Positions 9,085 through 18,410 of a stretch of 64,000 nt of DNA are shown piece by piece. The stretch spans positions 37,972 to 101,971 of the forward strand of contig NZ_AUHK01000002.1 of the NCBI RefSeq assembly GCF_000423145.1. The letters run 5' to 3'. Numbering within the stretch: the stretch's first letter is position 1; every line of letters begins with the position of its first letter. The translations under genes and the position numbers were made by a program. A model generated the notes under the pieces. It searched no databases, was not told the DNA's origin, and worked only from the letters and a program-made list of their open reading frames with translations. This DNA is from Helcococcus sueciensis DSM 17243 (GTDB lineage: Bacteria; Bacillota; Clostridia; Tissierellales; Peptoniphilaceae).

Positions 9085-10518
9085 ATGAGTAAAACTGTGA
9101 AAAAAATTATAATTGGAGTGGTAGTAGTTATTGCTGCTATTTATCTAGTTGGCGCTTTTTATTTTTCTAGTATTACATATCCAAATACAACAGTAAATGG
9201 AAATCACAAGGGAATGAAATCTTTTAGTGAAGTATTTTTACCTGAAGATGATGAATTTGTTGTAAATATTAAAGGTAGAGATAATAAAAATCTTGAAATT
9301 AATTCTAAAGATATAGATTATAAATTGACTATTAGTGGAAAACCTACTATAGACCAAAATAATTGGTTATGGCCGGTAGAAATACTTCAAAAGCATGATT
9401 ATGATATTGAATATAATAGCACTATTAATGAAATAAAATTATCAAATATAATTAATAATTCGGAATTATTACAAAATCAAGTTGAACCTAAAAACGCTGA
9501 AATTCAAACTAAAGATGGTAAAGCAACTTTAGTAGAAGAAGTTTTAGGATCTAAGATAGATGTAGAAAAATTAAAACAAAGAATTGATACTGCTATTAAA
9601 AATAGAGAAGAAGAAGTTGAACTTGATGATGAATATATTAAACCTCAGATATTAAAAGATGATCCAAAACTTGTTTCAGAATATAAAACTTTGAAAAAGT
9701 TCGAAGAACAAAAGATTGTTTTTGATTTTGTTGATAGACAATACGAGCTAACAGGGCAAGAATTAATGGATTTATATGATAATACTGACAAAGGTTTTGT
9801 TTTAAATGAAGATAGAGCATATAACTATGTATATGATATTGCAAGTGAAACAAACACATATAGCAAACCACATAGATTCAATGCTACAGGATTAGGAGAA
9901 ATCACTGTTCCTGGTGGAATATATGGTTGGCAAATGGATATAGATAGTACTTTTGAAAATCTAAAGAAAATGCTAACTGAAGGAAAAGGCGGAGATATTG
10001 AAATTGAATATCTAAGGGAAGCAAATCATCGTGAAACTAATGATATTGGTGGAACTTATATTGAAATAGACTTATCTAGACAAACTATGTGGTTATACAA
10101 TGACTATGAATTAGTTATTTCAACACCTATAGTATCAGGAGATGCTAGAGAAATAACATCAGCAACACCTACAGGTGTAAATATGGTTTGGACTAAAGAT
10201 ACTGACAGAGATCTTAAAGGAACATATGAAATTTCCGGTGGAAGTTATACCTATCCAGTTAAATATTGGATGCCAGTGGGTTGGACAAATTCGGGAATAC
10301 ACGATAACTGGAATAGAACAGAATTTGGTGGAGAAATTTATAAATCATGGGGTTCAAATACTTGTATCAATACACCACCTGAAGCTATGAAAGTTATTTT
10401 TGAAAATACTCCAATAGGTTCAGCAGTTGTTATATATGAATCAAGCACTAATTTATCTCCAACAGAATGGGAAAAACAAGATATGATAAGATCTGGTAAA
10501 ACTAGATTGGAATATTAA
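9085..10518 (+). CDS. L,D-transpeptidase, YkuD family, membrane anchored
   Basis: A 477-residue protein. Residues 7-29 form one membrane anchor without a lipobox. The middle resembles PG_binding_4 repeats, and the C-terminal 150 residues form a YkuD catalytic domain ([20 protein letters not shown]). Catalytic residues appear to be His406 (in GIHD) and Cys427. The usual S-H-G-C motif reads S-N-T-C here, a variant of the Firmicute form. It should make 3-3 peptidoglycan cross-links outside the membrane. The stop is one base before ecfA1, so the genes are probably coupled. A TATAAT-like -10 lies at 9046-9051. Confidence 0.85.
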   Translation: MSKTVKKIIIGVVVVIAAIYLVGAFYFSSITYPNTTVNGNHKGMKSFSEVFLPEDDEFVVNIKGRDNKNLEINSKDIDYKLTISGKPTIDQNNWLWPVEILQKHDYDIEYNSTINEIKLSNIINNSELLQNQVEPKNAEIQTKDGKATLVEEVLGSKIDVEKLKQRIDTAIKNREEEVELDDEYIKPQILKDDPKLVSEYKTLKKFEEQKIVFDFVDRQYELTGQELMDLYDNTDKGFVLNEDRAYNYVYDIASETNTYSKPHRFNATGLGEITVPGGIYGWQMDIDSTFENLKKMLTEGKGGDIEIEYLREANHRETNDIGGTYIEIDLSRQTMWLYNDYELVISTPIVSGDAREITSATPTGVNMVWTKDTDRDLKGTYEISGGSYTYPVKYWMPVGWTNSGIHDNWNRTEFGGEIYKSWGSNTCINTPPEAMKVIFENTPIGSAVVIYESSTNLSPTEWEKQDMIRSGKTRLEY

Positions 10519-10519
10519 A

Positions 10520-11329
10520 ATGATAGAAATAAAGAATGTAAAATTTAAATATAATGAAGAAGAAGAGAAAAATGTATTAAATGACATTAATCTTACAATA
10601 AAAGATGGTGAGTTTGTTTCAATTCTAGGAAAGAATGGATCAGGAAAATCAACACTTGCTAAATTGATGAATGCACAGATTTTACCGAATGATGGTGATG
10701 TAATAATAGATGGATTAGATACAAAATCTACAGATGTATGGGAAATACGAAGAAGAGTAGGAATGGTATTTCAAAATCCAGATAATCAGATTGTAGCAAC
10801 TGTTGTAGAAGAAGATGTGGCATTTGGACCAGAAAATTTAGGAATACCTAATCCAGAACTTAGAGAAAGAGTTGATAAAGCACTTGAAACTGTGGGCATG
10901 TTTTCGTATAGAAAACATGCTCCTCATATGTTATCAGGTGGTCAAAAACAAAGAGTAGCAATTGCAGGAGTTCTAGCTATGAATCCTGAAATTATTGTTT
11001 TTGATGAACCAACAGCTATGCTTGATCCTAATGGTCGTAAAGAAGTTATGGAACATGCTATTAAATTAAATAAAGAACAAAATAAAACAATTATTAATAT
11101 AACTCATTATATGAATGAGGCGGTACTATCAGATAGAGTAGTAGTTATTGATGAAGGGAAAATTGTTTTAGATGGCACTCCTAAAGAAGTGTTTTCTAAA
11201 GTAGATTTAATAAAACAATTTGGCCTAGATGTACCCCAAGTTACAGAACTTGCATATTTACTAAAATCAAATGGAGTAAATATTTCAAATGATATATTGA
11301 GTATTGAGGAGTTAGTAGACGCGTTATGA
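10520..11329 (+). CDS. ecfA1: ECF transporter ATPase EcfA1
   Basis: A 269-residue ABC ATPase of the energy-coupling-factor type. Walker A is GKNGSGKST (about residues 36-44), the Q-loop segment is [11 protein letters not shown], the signature is LSGGQKQR, and Walker B is IIVFDEPTA. With EcfA2 and EcfT it forms the shared energising module that pairs with different S components for vitamin or metal uptake. No strong ribosome site is present, so translation probably couples to the preceding gene. It overlaps ecfA2 by four bases. Confidence 0.95.
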   Translation: MIEIKNVKFKYNEEEEKNVLNDINLTIKDGEFVSILGKNGSGKSTLAKLMNAQILPNDGDVIIDGLDTKSTDVWEIRRRVGMVFQNPDNQIVATVVEEDVAFGPENLGIPNPELRERVDKALETVGMFSYRKHAPHMLSGGQKQRVAIAGVLAMNPEIIVFDEPTAMLDPNGRKEVMEHAIKLNKEQNKTIINITHYMNEAVLSDRVVVIDEGKIVLDGTPKEVFSKVDLIKQFGLDVPQVTELAYLLKSNGVNISNDILSIEELVDAL

Positions 11330-12183
11330 GTATAAAACTTGAGAATGTCAATTTTGATTATGGTAATGGCGATGATATGACGCTGAAAAATATAAATTTA
11401 CAAATTAATAAAAATGAATTTATTGGTATAATCGGACACACAGGCTCTGGTAAATCAACATTAGTTCAATTATTTAATGGTCTATTATATTCTTCAAGTG
11501 GAAAAGTTACAGTAGATGGCCAACTAGTATCAGAAGAAACAAAGTCAGAATTAAAGAAAATTAGACAAAAAGTTGGATTAGTTTTTCAATATCCAGAATA
11601 TCAATTATTTGAAGAAACTATAGCTTTAGATATAGCATTTGGGCCTAAAAATTTAGAACTAAGTGAAGAAGAAGTAGAAAAAAGAGTAAAAGAGTCTATG
11701 CAATTAGTAGGACTAGATTATGAAAAATTCAAGGATGAATCTCCTTTTGAATTATCTGGTGGACAAAAAAGAAGGGTTGCTATAGCTTCAATATTAGCGA
11801 TGAAACCAAAGTATCTAATTCTTGATGAACCAACAGCAGGACTTGATCCAAAAGGTAGAGATGAGATACTAGGAGAGCTAAGAAAAATATATGAATCAAA
11901 TGAAGATATAACTGTAATCATAGTTTCTCACTCCATGGAAGATATTGCGAATTTAGCTGATAGAGTTATTGTTATGAATGACGGTGAGGTATTTGCTGAT
12001 GACATTCCTGAAAATATCTATAGAAGAGAAAAGGAATTAGAAAGCATCGGACTTGATATACCTCAAATTACAAAAGCTACAAGATTACTTGAAGAAAAAG
12101 GATATAAATTTGATAAGGTGATTTTAACAGTTGAAGAAGCATACAATCAAATTATGAGACAAATAGGAGGTAAGCATGAATAA
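11326..12183 (+). CDS. ecfA2: ECF transporter ATPase EcfA2
   Basis: A 285-residue ABC ATPase paralogous to EcfA1. Walker A is GHTGSGKST, the Q-loop is [11 protein letters not shown], the signature is LSGGQKRR and Walker B is [13 protein letters not shown]. It starts inside the ecfA1 stop (ATGA overlap) and overlaps ecfT by eight bases. The QYPEYQLF segment is typical of A2. Confidence 0.95.
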   Translation: MSIKLENVNFDYGNGDDMTLKNINLQINKNEFIGIIGHTGSGKSTLVQLFNGLLYSSSGKVTVDGQLVSEETKSELKKIRQKVGLVFQYPEYQLFEETIALDIAFGPKNLELSEEEVEKRVKESMQLVGLDYEKFKDESPFELSGGQKRRVAIASILAMKPKYLILDEPTAGLDPKGRDEILGELRKIYESNEDITVIIVSHSMEDIANLADRVIVMNDGEVFADDIPENIYRREKELESIGLDIPQITKATRLLEEKGYKFDKVILTVEEAYNQIMRQIGGKHE

Positions 12184-12973
12184 TATGCCACTTGGACAAT
12201 ATGTTCCAGGAAATACATTAATTCATAGATTAGATCCTAGAGTCAAACTTATTTTAGTAATATTTTACATGATTACATTATTCATGATAGATAATTTATT
12301 ACTGTATATTCCACTTTTTATATTTGTGTATTTGGTTGTTAAATTAGCTAATCTAAGTTTTCTAAATATATTAAAATCACTAAAGTCTATAATATTTATA
12401 TTGCTATTTACTACAGTAATTCATATATTTTCTACACCAGGTAGAGAAGTAGCAAGTATTTGGAAATTAACTATAACATATGAAGGTATACAAAGAGCTT
12501 TATATATAGGTATAAGGCTAATAATGCTCGTTATAGGGACTTCTTATCTAACTTTAACTACAAGTACTACAAAACTTACTGATGGTTTAGAAGAGATTAT
12601 GAGCCCATTAAAAGTGATTGGATTTCCCGCTCATGAACTAGCCATGATGATTTCAATAGCTTTGAGATTTATACCTACATTATTTGATGAGGCAAATAAA
12701 ATACGTAAGGCACAATTGGCCCGTGGTGCAGAATTTGATTCTGGAAATGTTCTAAAAAAAGCGAAGGCCATGATACCGCTTTTAGTTCCTTTATTTATAA
12801 ATTCATTTAGAAGAGCATCAGAACTTGCAACAGCAATGGAAGCTAGAGGATATAAGGGATCAGAGGGTAGAACAAGATTAAATCCTCTGGTTATGAATAG
12901 AGTAGATTGGTTAGTTTTAATTGGGACTATAATTCTATTTATTGCTCTAATAGTAATAGGGAAAATAATATGA
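12176..12973 (+). CDS. ecfT: ECF transporter transmembrane subunit EcfT
   Basis: A 265-residue membrane protein with about five to six hydrophobic helices. It has the two cytosolic A-R-G coupling motifs (LARGAEFDSG and MEARGYKGSEGRTR) that dock on the ATPases. It couples ATP hydrolysis to S-component toppling. The start is at ATG 12176 behind AGGAGGT. The stop overlaps the truA ATG. Confidence 0.95.
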   Translation: MNNMPLGQYVPGNTLIHRLDPRVKLILVIFYMITLFMIDNLLLYIPLFIFVYLVVKLANLSFLNILKSLKSIIFILLFTTVIHIFSTPGREVASIWKLTITYEGIQRALYIGIRLIMLVIGTSYLTLTTSTTKLTDGLEEIMSPLKVIGFPAHELAMMISIALRFIPTLFDEANKIRKAQLARGAEFDSGNVLKKAKAMIPLLVPLFINSFRRASELATAMEARGYKGSEGRTRLNPLVMNRVDWLVLIGTIILFIALIVIGKII

Positions 12974-13698
12974 GGAATATTTTGATTAATATTTCATATG
13001 ATGGAAGTGAGTTTTATGGATTTCAAAGACAACCTGATAAAAGAACAGTTCAAGGTGAAATAGAAAGAGCCATAAAGGAAGTCACTGGAAAGACGGTAAA
13101 TTTAATACCTTGCGGTCGTACAGATGCTGGAGTGCATGCAAAAGAGCATATATCCAATTTTTTTATAGAATCTGATTTACCAGGGATTTCTTTTAAATAC
13201 CATTTAAGAAGACATCTTCCAAAAGATATTGAAATTATTGAGACAAAAGATGTAGATATGGAATTTCATGCAAGATTTGATGCTAAATCAAAGATTTATA
13301 GATATATTGTTTCAAATGGTAAGTATGAATATCCATATTATAGAAAATATAAAACATATATATCAAAGGATTTAGATTTAGAAAAAATGAAGCTTGCTTC
13401 CAAAAAATTGCTAGGAAAACACGATTTTACTGCATTTATGAAATGGGGAGAAGATAAAAATCCAATAAGAAAAATAGATGAAATAAATATATATAGAGAA
13501 AATGAAGATATTTGTTTTGAATATATAGCAGAGAGCTTTTTACACAATCAAATTCGTATAATGACAGGTTTATTAATCGATATAGGAAGAGGTTTTAGAG
13601 AAATTTCATATATAGATGAAATATTTGATAATAAAGTTGAAAGAGCTGCTAAAACATATGGTCCTGAAGGACTATATTTGATTAAAGTAAACTACTAG
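12970..13698 (+). CDS. truA: tRNA pseudouridine(38-40) synthase TruA
   Basis: A 242-residue TruA. The catalytic aspartate is in CGRTDAGVHA, with the N-terminal INISYDGSEFYGFQRQ and FLHNQIRIMTGLLIDIG segments. It modifies the tRNA anticodon arm. I start it at ATG 12970 (MRNILINISYDG), which overlaps the ecfT stop as ATGA. An earlier in-frame ATG would reach 63 bases into ecfT and add unlike sequence. truA before rplM-rpsI is conserved gene order. Confidence 0.95.
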   Translation: MRNILINISYDGSEFYGFQRQPDKRTVQGEIERAIKEVTGKTVNLIPCGRTDAGVHAKEHISNFFIESDLPGISFKYHLRRHLPKDIEIIETKDVDMEFHARFDAKSKIYRYIVSNGKYEYPYYRKYKTYISKDLDLEKMKLASKKLLGKHDFTAFMKWGEDKNPIRKIDEINIYRENEDICFEYIAESFLHNQIRIMTGLLIDIGRGFREISYIDEIFDNKVERAAKTYGPEGLYLIKVNY

Positions 13699-13703
13699 AA
13701 TAT

Positions 13704-13732
13704 TTGACAAAGACTTATATAAAAGGTATAAT
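13704..13732 (+). promoter_or_regulatory. Consensus sigma-A promoter for rplM-rpsI
   Basis: TTGACA at 13704-13709 and TATAAT at 13727-13732 with a 17-base spacer, a perfect vegetative promoter. It starts a leader of about 160 bases before rplM. Confidence 0.9.
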
Positions 13733-13740
13733 ATTTGAGT

Positions 13741-13897
13741 ATCTAAAAAAGGATCCAAATTCTTTTTAGATATCTACGATACCAAATTCGCAGCGTCGAT
13801 GTGCGAAAAAGAAATCGTCGAAGAAACAAAATCCGCAACCTCAAATGCGGGTTCCAAATATTTGAGGCTAGATATAAAGAAAGAATTAGGAGGAAAA
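13741..13897 (+). promoter_or_regulatory. Structured 5' leader of rplM-rpsI (L13-leader-like)
   Basis: The leader holds a 9-bp hairpin (13741-13749 with 13763-13771), a TTCGCA/TGCGAA stem (13787-13792 with 13802-13807), and two mutually exclusive stems: CCGCA/TGCGG (13833-13837 with 13846-13850) and CCTCAAAT/ATTTGAGG (13839-13846 with 13860-13867). Firmicutes often carry an autoregulatory L13 leader here. I infer that role; a covariance search would decide it. Confidence 0.6.
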
Positions 13898-14326
13898 ATG
13901 AGCACATTTTTAGCAAAACATAGTGAAGTTGAGCGTAAATGGTACCTTGTAGATGCTACAGACTTAGTATTAGGTGATGTAGCAACAAAAGTAGCTTCTA
14001 TTTTAAGAGGTAAACATAAACCAATTTACACTCCACACGTAGATACTGGTGATTATGTAGTAATCATCAATGCAGACAAAATCAGAGTAACAGGTAATAA
14101 AGCAGAACAAAAGCTTTACAAACATTATACAGGTTACGCAGGTGGTTTAAGAGAAATCCCTTATAAAGAAGTATTGGCAAAAAATCCTGAAAGAATTTTA
14201 GAACATGCAATTAAGGGTATGTTACCAAAAAATTCATTAGGAAGACAAATGTTTAAGAAACTAAAGGTTTATGCTGGACCAGAACACGTACATGGTGGAC
14301 AAAATCCAGAACCATTAGAAATTTAA
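13898..14326 (+). CDS. rplM: 50S ribosomal protein L13
   Basis: A 142-residue L13 ([30 protein letters not shown]-like [32 protein letters not shown]). I start it at ATG 13898 behind AGGAGG. A longer in-frame opening from 13799 reads through the leader hairpins and is not L13-like. It is co-transcribed with rpsI 10 bases later. Confidence 0.97.
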   Translation: MSTFLAKHSEVERKWYLVDATDLVLGDVATKVASILRGKHKPIYTPHVDTGDYVVIINADKIRVTGNKAEQKLYKHYTGYAGGLREIPYKEVLAKNPERILEHAIKGMLPKNSLGRQMFKKLKVYAGPEHVHGGQNPEPLEI

Positions 14327-14336
14327 GGGAGGATAA

Positions 14337-14726
14337 ATGAGTAATCAATTTTACGGTACAGGCAGAAGAAAATCTGCAGTAGCAAGAGTTAGACTATTAC
14401 CAGGACAAGGTACATTTACAATTAATGGTAAAGATATCGAAGAATACTTTGGTTATGAAACATTAAAAGAATTAGCAAAATCTCCTTTACAATTAACAGA
14501 AAAATTAGGTCAATATGATGTAAAAGTTAATGTTAAAGGTGGTGGATTTACTGGTCAAGCTGGTGCAATCAGACATGGTGTTGCTAGAGCTTTACTAGAA
14601 GCTGATGAAGAATTAAAACCTGTATTGAAGAGAGCTGGATTCTTAACAAGAGATTCAAGAAAGAAAGAAAGAAAGAAACCAGGTTTCAAAAAGGCGAGAA
14701 AATCTTCACAATTTTCAAAGAGATAA
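14337..14726 (+). CDS. rpsI: 30S ribosomal protein S9
   Basis: A 129-residue S9 ([39 protein letters not shown], and a basic tail ending SQFSKR that reaches the P site). The last seven codons and stop lie in the prophage attachment core (14706-14733). The phage therefore integrated in the 3' end but left the coding sequence complete on the left side. Transcription ends at a hairpin that appears to be phage supplied. Confidence 0.97.
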   Translation: MSNQFYGTGRRKSAVARVRLLPGQGTFTINGKDIEEYFGYETLKELAKSPLQLTEKLGQYDVKVNVKGGGFTGQAGAIRHGVARALLEADEELKPVLKRAGFLTRDSRKKERKKPGFKKARKSSQFSKR

Positions 14727-14733
14727 TTTTATA
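14706..14733 (+). repeat. attL core (28-bp direct repeat, 3' end of rpsI)
   Basis: The 28 bases are identical to 49130-49157, and the match ends sharply on both sides (T/G before, C/T after). The core covers the final rpsI codons and TAA stop, a typical tyrosine-integrase target that preserves the host gene. Confidence 0.93.
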
Positions 14734-14741
14734 CATTTTTC

Positions 14742-14775
14742 AAACCGTTGGAATGGCTTTATTCCAACGGTTTTT
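14742..14775 (+). terminator. Phage-supplied terminator for rpsI
   Basis: A 10-bp stem CCGTTGGAAT / ATTCCAACGG (14745-14754 and 14761-14770) with T5 after. It lies inside the prophage just past attL. It resembles the host terminator now displaced to 49170-49200 (CGTTGG/CCAACG core), so the phage seems to restore rpsI termination. Confidence 0.85.
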
Positions 14776-14815
14776 GTATGCATATAGTACTCACAAATGC
14801 CCATAATTTTCATTA

Positions 14816-14850
14816 ATAGGTTACAAATAGGCCACACATAGGTTACAAAT
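14816..14850 (+). repeat. Candidate integrase arm-type sites (two direct copies)
   Basis: ATAGGTTACAAAT occurs at 14816-14828 and 14838-14850, 22 bases apart, between attL and the integrase stop. A third copy, ATAGGTTACAAA, is at 49088-49099, 30 bases inside attR. This arrangement fits arm-type binding sites of a tyrosine integrase. Confidence 0.65.
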
Positions 14851-14851
14851 A

Positions 14852-15898
14852 TCAATAGTCAATCAAGGAAATATTTTTGTGTAGATCTTTAATATCTGCA
14901 TGGGTATATACGTCTTCCGTTATATCTTTTGCAGCATGACCAAGTATTTGCCTTATGGCAATTTTATCAGCTCCATTTACATGTAAAGTAGTTGCTACAG
15001 TATGCCTTGTATCGTGTGGGGTATGCTTCATATTTAGGTCATTCATTAGTCTATCAAACCTTTCTCTTTTGAAGTTGCTATATTTGTATCTTTCACCTAG
15101 TCTATTTCTAAATAAATATTTTTCTTTTGGATTATATCTTTTTTTTATGAAGTCAAATATTTTATCATGGATTGGGACAATTCTATTTATAGAAGCCTTA
15201 GTTTTATTGCCTCCTCTTAAATATCTATCTTCAAGATTTACATTTACAGTTTCAATGTTTAGCAATTCATTTATTCTAAATCCTGTATATAAAAGTATAA
15301 GTGTTATATCTAGATCCATATAATTATCGAGATTATCCCATAGAGTTTTTATTTCTAATTTACTAAATACTTTGTCTTCAGTTTTCAAATCTGCCTTTGT
15401 ATTAATTAGTTTCGCTTTATTTGTGATTTTCTTAAGGTTTGGGATATCGTCTGAAAAGTAAGTATATAGCTGATTGAATAGGACAATTATTTTACGCTTA
15501 ATGCCATGACCAATTTCTTCATCATCTAAGATTATTTGTAAATCATTAGTAGTAATATCAACTAGATTATATTTGTGCAATCTTTGAATATTATTAAATG
15601 CTGCTTCATATCCAGCAATGGAGCTTTTGCTTATATCTCTAAATTTCCACTTCTTGTATTTTTCGTATGCTTCTTCTAGCGTTAGATTTGCAGTATCTAT
15701 ATCATATGGATTGGTATTGTATTCTGATAAAGCATTTAAAGCGTCAGCGTATTTTTCATAATATCCAATATATTTTCTTATCTGTTTGCCACATGGAGTA
15801 TAACCAACGGTAACTCTTGCAGCATATTTCTTTCTTCTTCTACCAGGTAAAGTAACTATATTACCAAATCCATTAGGTAGTCTAAGTTTTTTAGCCAT
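14852..15898 (-). CDS. int: Prophage tyrosine integrase
   Basis: A 348-residue tyrosine recombinase. It has an N-terminal arm-binding domain (about residues 1-60), a core-binding SAM-like domain (60-155), and a catalytic domain with Arg in TGFRINELL, the HDTRH box, the LGHAAKDITEDVYTH region and its nucleophilic Tyr. I start it at the ATG at 15898, behind an AAGGAG site, and not nine codons earlier. It recombines attP with the rpsI 3' end. It lies directly inside attL, the usual place. Confidence 0.93.
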   Translation of the reverse strand: MAKKLRLPNGFGNIVTLPGRRRKKYAARVTVGYTPCGKQIRKYIGYYEKYADALNALSEYNTNPYDIDTANLTLEEAYEKYKKWKFRDISKSSIAGYEAAFNNIQRLHKYNLVDITTNDLQIILDDEEIGHGIKRKIIVLFNQLYTYFSDDIPNLKKITNKAKLINTKADLKTEDKVFSKLEIKTLWDNLDNYMDLDITLILLYTGFRINELLNIETVNVNLEDRYLRGGNKTKASINRIVPIHDKIFDFIKKRYNPKEKYLFRNRLGERYKYSNFKRERFDRLMNDLNMKHTPHDTRHTVATTLHVNGADKIAIRQILGHAAKDITEDVYTHADIKDLHKNISLIDY

Positions 15899-15929
15899 AA
15901 AAAATACTCCTTTCTTGTATGTCAAGTGG

Positions 15930-15974
15930 AGTATATGCTATAATTTTAATGTGAAAAGGGTATAGCAATATACT
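15930..15974. repeat. Imperfect inverted repeat between integrase and AbiF gene
   Basis: AGTATATGCTATA (15930-15942) is the reverse complement of TATAGCAATATACT (15961-15974) apart from one extra A. The spacer is 18 bases. It could be an operator over the integrase promoter or part of a small plus-strand RNA ending at the hairpin that follows. No protein is encoded here. Confidence 0.5.
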
Positions 15975-15989
15975 CTTATTCAATCCCTT

Positions 15990-16018
15990 ACCAGGTGAGA
16001 GCGGTAGGGGATTTTTTT
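15990..16018 (+). terminator. Terminator-like hairpin with T8, plus-strand orientation
   Basis: TCCCTTACC pairs with GGTAGGGGA (one T-G wobble) around a 10-base loop and is followed by eight T on the plus strand. Both neighbouring genes are on the minus strand, so it would end an unexplained plus-strand transcript. A TATAAT at 15939-15944 with a TTGTAT 18 bases upstream could start one. Confidence 0.5.
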
Positions 16019-17028
16019 TATTTTAAATATTTTTCAATCCTATCAAATATTGTGAGTGGTATTTCACTAATTTTTAGGTATTCATTAATATAAAGATAAT
16101 CAAGGCTGTTATTTGTAGGTTTAAAATAGTTATCAATTTTTTCTAAGAAATCTTTGTGTACAGTTTTATCCTTAGTAAGTAAAAGTATTGAGATAATCAT
16201 TGAATATATATTATTATCATCTCCATTATAATTATCTACAAAGATATTAAGAGGGGTCTTCTTAACTAAATTAATATCTAATTTATAATTTCCAGATTTA
16301 TATTTAATAAATTGCAGATTATGAGCGATTGTATTTCTAAATTTTCTAACTAATTGTAATGAATTAATAAAGCAATTTTGAAGAGATTGTACTTGTTTTG
16401 CGTCTTTTATATTTATAGAATTATATAAATCAGGACAAATTAACTTTATTACGTCTAATTTATTTTCAGGTTTTAAATATGAATATAAGTCAATGGCATG
16501 ATTGAATGTAATATTTTTAAATAATATCCATGCAGGAATATGATCTTTTGTTAAAATATAATGTAATGTGGGTTGGTCAACTTTTTTTCTTGGATTTTCA
16601 TAGTGCTTTTTATATGTATATTTTATTTTTGAAATTAGATTTTTAAAATTGTCCTTAGCACCTTTTCCTCTCATTTTCCTAAAATTATTAATGCTCAAAT
16701 ATTTATCTTGATAAATTCCGAAATTTTCAGAAATAACATAACTTAAACATGTCTTAAAACTTGTTTCTATAAAAATACTTTGTAAAAAGAGAATATTTTG
16801 AAATCCATGATCAAAATTATAAAAAGCGTTTAAAAATTCTAAAGAATATTTTTTTTGATAATCTTCATTAATATCAAAACATCCCTTATATCCGTTAATT
16901 AATTCATAATAACTTGCTGATGATAAAATAATTTTAGCTCTATCAACGTCGTCTACTATTAAATTTCTTGATTTTAGTATTTGGATTTGTTCATCATATG
17001 TCTTAAAGTTTTTAATTTGTTCATTCAT
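16018..17028 (-). CDS. abiF: AbiF-like abortive-infection HEPN protein (Abi_2 family)
   Basis: A 336-residue protein. The N-terminal segment (KTYDEQIQILKSRNLI, SASYYELINGYK) is the hallmark of the Abi_2/AbiF family. Arg231 and His236 form an R-x4-H motif (RNTIAH), the catalytic signature of HEPN ribonucleases. Abi_2 proteins abort phage infection, probably by RNA cleavage, and members are published as neighbours of a structured RNA. Here a separate small-RNA gene with its own promoter and terminator ends 16 bases before this ATG. The gene lies between integrase and the lysogeny switch, a usual place for prophage defence cargo. The start has a GGAG site. Confidence 0.85.
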   Translation of the reverse strand: MNEQIKNFKTYDEQIQILKSRNLIVDDVDRAKIILSSASYYELINGYKGCFDINEDYQKKYSLEFLNAFYNFDHGFQNILFLQSIFIETSFKTCLSYVISENFGIYQDKYLSINNFRKMRGKGAKDNFKNLISKIKYTYKKHYENPRKKVDQPTLHYILTKDHIPAWILFKNITFNHAIDLYSYLKPENKLDVIKLICPDLYNSINIKDAKQVQSLQNCFINSLQLVRKFRNTIAHNLQFIKYKSGNYKLDINLVKKTPLNIFVDNYNGDDNNIYSMIISILLLTKDKTVHKDFLEKIDNYFKPTNNSLDYLYINEYLKISEIPLTIFDRIEKYLK

Positions 17029-17043
17029 TTATTATCTCCAACT

Positions 17044-17117
17044 AAAAAAGGCACTCCTTAAGTAGAGTGCCTTTTTTAGTGCCATCAAGGAATAATTCCT
17101 CGCGCTGTTCTTCATCT
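17044..17117 (-). ncRNA. Small RNA upstream of the AbiF gene (abiF-RNA-like)
   Basis: The predicted RNA of about 74 bases starts 7 bases after a consensus minus-strand promoter. It has a GAGGAAT/ATTCCTT hairpin (17088-17101 region) and ends in a strong terminator: GGCACTC/GAGTGCC with A6 before and T6 after. The terminator stops just before the abiF ribosome site. Size and position match the published abiF RNA class, which is proposed to act as an RNA antitoxin. The family call is inferred from position; I cannot test the covariance. Confidence 0.65.
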
Positions 17118-17123
17118 ACTTAG

Positions 17124-17152
17124 ATTATAAAATATATTAAATTATTTGTCAA
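17124..17152 (-). promoter_or_regulatory. Consensus promoter for the small RNA and abiF
   Basis: On the minus strand, TTGACA (17147-17152) and TATAAT (17124-17129) are separated by exactly 17 bases. The -35 overlaps the stop of the upstream gene. A perfect promoter ahead of a short terminated RNA suggests the RNA is made in excess over the toxin mRNA. Confidence 0.88.
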
Positions 17153-17564
17153 TATTAATTATTTTTACTGTATCTCCAAGATGTATAGTTTCATCCATTT
17201 CCTTAAATTTTTCAATTAATGGAGTTATTTCATTTTCTTTAACATTAAGTTCTGATTCAATTCTAGAATTGCCTAGAAACTCAGAAAAAGCATTTGTCAT
17301 AGAGCTTAAATCTCTAGTAAAAGGACTAGGCTTCATAATAAATTTTTTACACTCAGAAAAATTTTCAAACACTTTATCTATTTCTAGTTCATCTTTTACA
17401 AAATCATAGGTTCCATAATGATAATCATTGAATTCAATATCATCTCCAGTTATTACAATTCTAACTCTTTGTCGTTTTTTAGCGCCTTGTTTGAAACCAT
17501 AATTTATTAATATCGAAGATTTAGATAATATTTTGATTACTTTATATTCTTCATTGAGCAACAT
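17142..17564 (-). CDS. Prophage protein of unknown function, 140 residues
   Basis: No family recognised with certainty. The first 50 residues look like a small beta barrel (YKVIKILSKSSILINYGFKQ), and the rest is acidic and helical. It lies between the CI repressor and the AbiF module on the same strand and starts behind GGAGGT. Position suggests a lysogeny-module accessory gene expressed in the lysogen. Confidence 0.6.
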   Translation of the reverse strand: MLLNEEYKVIKILSKSSILINYGFKQGAKKRQRVRIVITGDDIEFNDYHYGTYDFVKDELEIDKVFENFSECKKFIMKPSPFTRDLSSMTNAFSEFLGNSRIESELNVKENEITPLIEKFKEMDETIHLGDTVKIINIDK

Positions 17565-17712
17565 ACCTATTTACCTCCAAAATATTAAATATATTTGTCT
17601 TATTATTTGCTATAGCAATAACTTTCATTTTTTACCTCTTTTTCTTTACTTCCACTTGTTTACAATTATCCAACAGATTCTTATATCTTCCATCTACTCC
17701 CCGACAACATAT

Positions 17713-18366
17713 TTAACTATTTCTAATTTGATACACACCTACCATTTCACCAAGTATCATTACATCTTCATTGTTAGTTAAGACAATAGGTTGATAATCT
17801 TGATTACAAGGTTGTAGAATAATTGCATTATCAGTTTTAACAATCTTTTTAAGTGTTGCTTCATTATCTATAAGGACTGCAGCAATTTTTCCGTTATCAA
17901 CATCGCTAACCTTTTTTAAGAATACCAGGTCATTGTCGTAAATTTCAGCTTCAATCATTGAATCGCCTTTAGCTTTTACTATGAAGTCAGCTTTTATACT
18001 TGTATCTGCAACAAAGTATCCATCAAAGTTTTCATAAACCCATATAGGTTCGCCACAGGCTATGGTGCCTAGGATAGGTATTTTCTTAGCTAAGCTATCA
18101 GTTATATCAATAACATTATTAGGTTTTACCATTGGTACATCATATCCCATCAACCAAGGTTCAGAAACACCTAAAGCTAGAGCAAGGATTGTTAGCTTTT
18201 CTTGCGATGGTTCAACTTTACCTGATACATATTGACTTAAATCATTTCTCGCTAATCTTATATTATATTTTTTAGAATATGGTTCAGCTTTCCTTAATAT
18301 ATCAACTTGTCTTAGGTTTCTATCGTTCATTATTTCTTTTAATCTCATAGAAGTATTAGTTCTCAT
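17713..18366 (-). CDS. cI: CI-type repressor (XRE HTH plus S24 peptidase)
   Basis: A 217-residue LexA/CI-like repressor. Residues 1-70 form an XRE helix-turn-helix. The S24 domain follows with a likely Cys104-Gly105 cleavage site (TIACGEP), catalytic Ser136 (GDSM) and Lys173 (ATLKKI). RecA-stimulated self-cleavage would induce the phage. It is divergent from the Cro-like gene, with shared operators between them. The -35 of its own promoter lies in an operator half-site, so it is probably autoregulated. Confidence 0.92.
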   Translation of the reverse strand: MRTNTSMRLKEIMNDRNLRQVDILRKAEPYSKKYNIRLARNDLSQYVSGKVEPSQEKLTILALALGVSEPWLMGYDVPMVKPNNVIDITDSLAKKIPILGTIACGEPIWVYENFDGYFVADTSIKADFIVKAKGDSMIEAEIYDNDLVFLKKVSDVDNGKIAAVLIDNEATLKKIVKTDNAIILQPCNQDYQPIVLTNNEDVMILGEMVGVYQIRNS

Positions 18367-18410
18367 AGCATCTCCTACTTTAATATTTCCTTACTTATAT
18401 ATTTAATATT

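Noticed and set aside
14706..14733. tRNA gene as the prophage target
   Set aside because: The att core is the end of rpsI; no cloverleaf is present at either end.
17059..17122. Complementarity of TAAGTAGA near the small-RNA promoter with the terminator loop, suggesting a pseudoknot
   Set aside because: Most of the 5' partner lies between the -10 box and the predicted start, so it would not be in the RNA.
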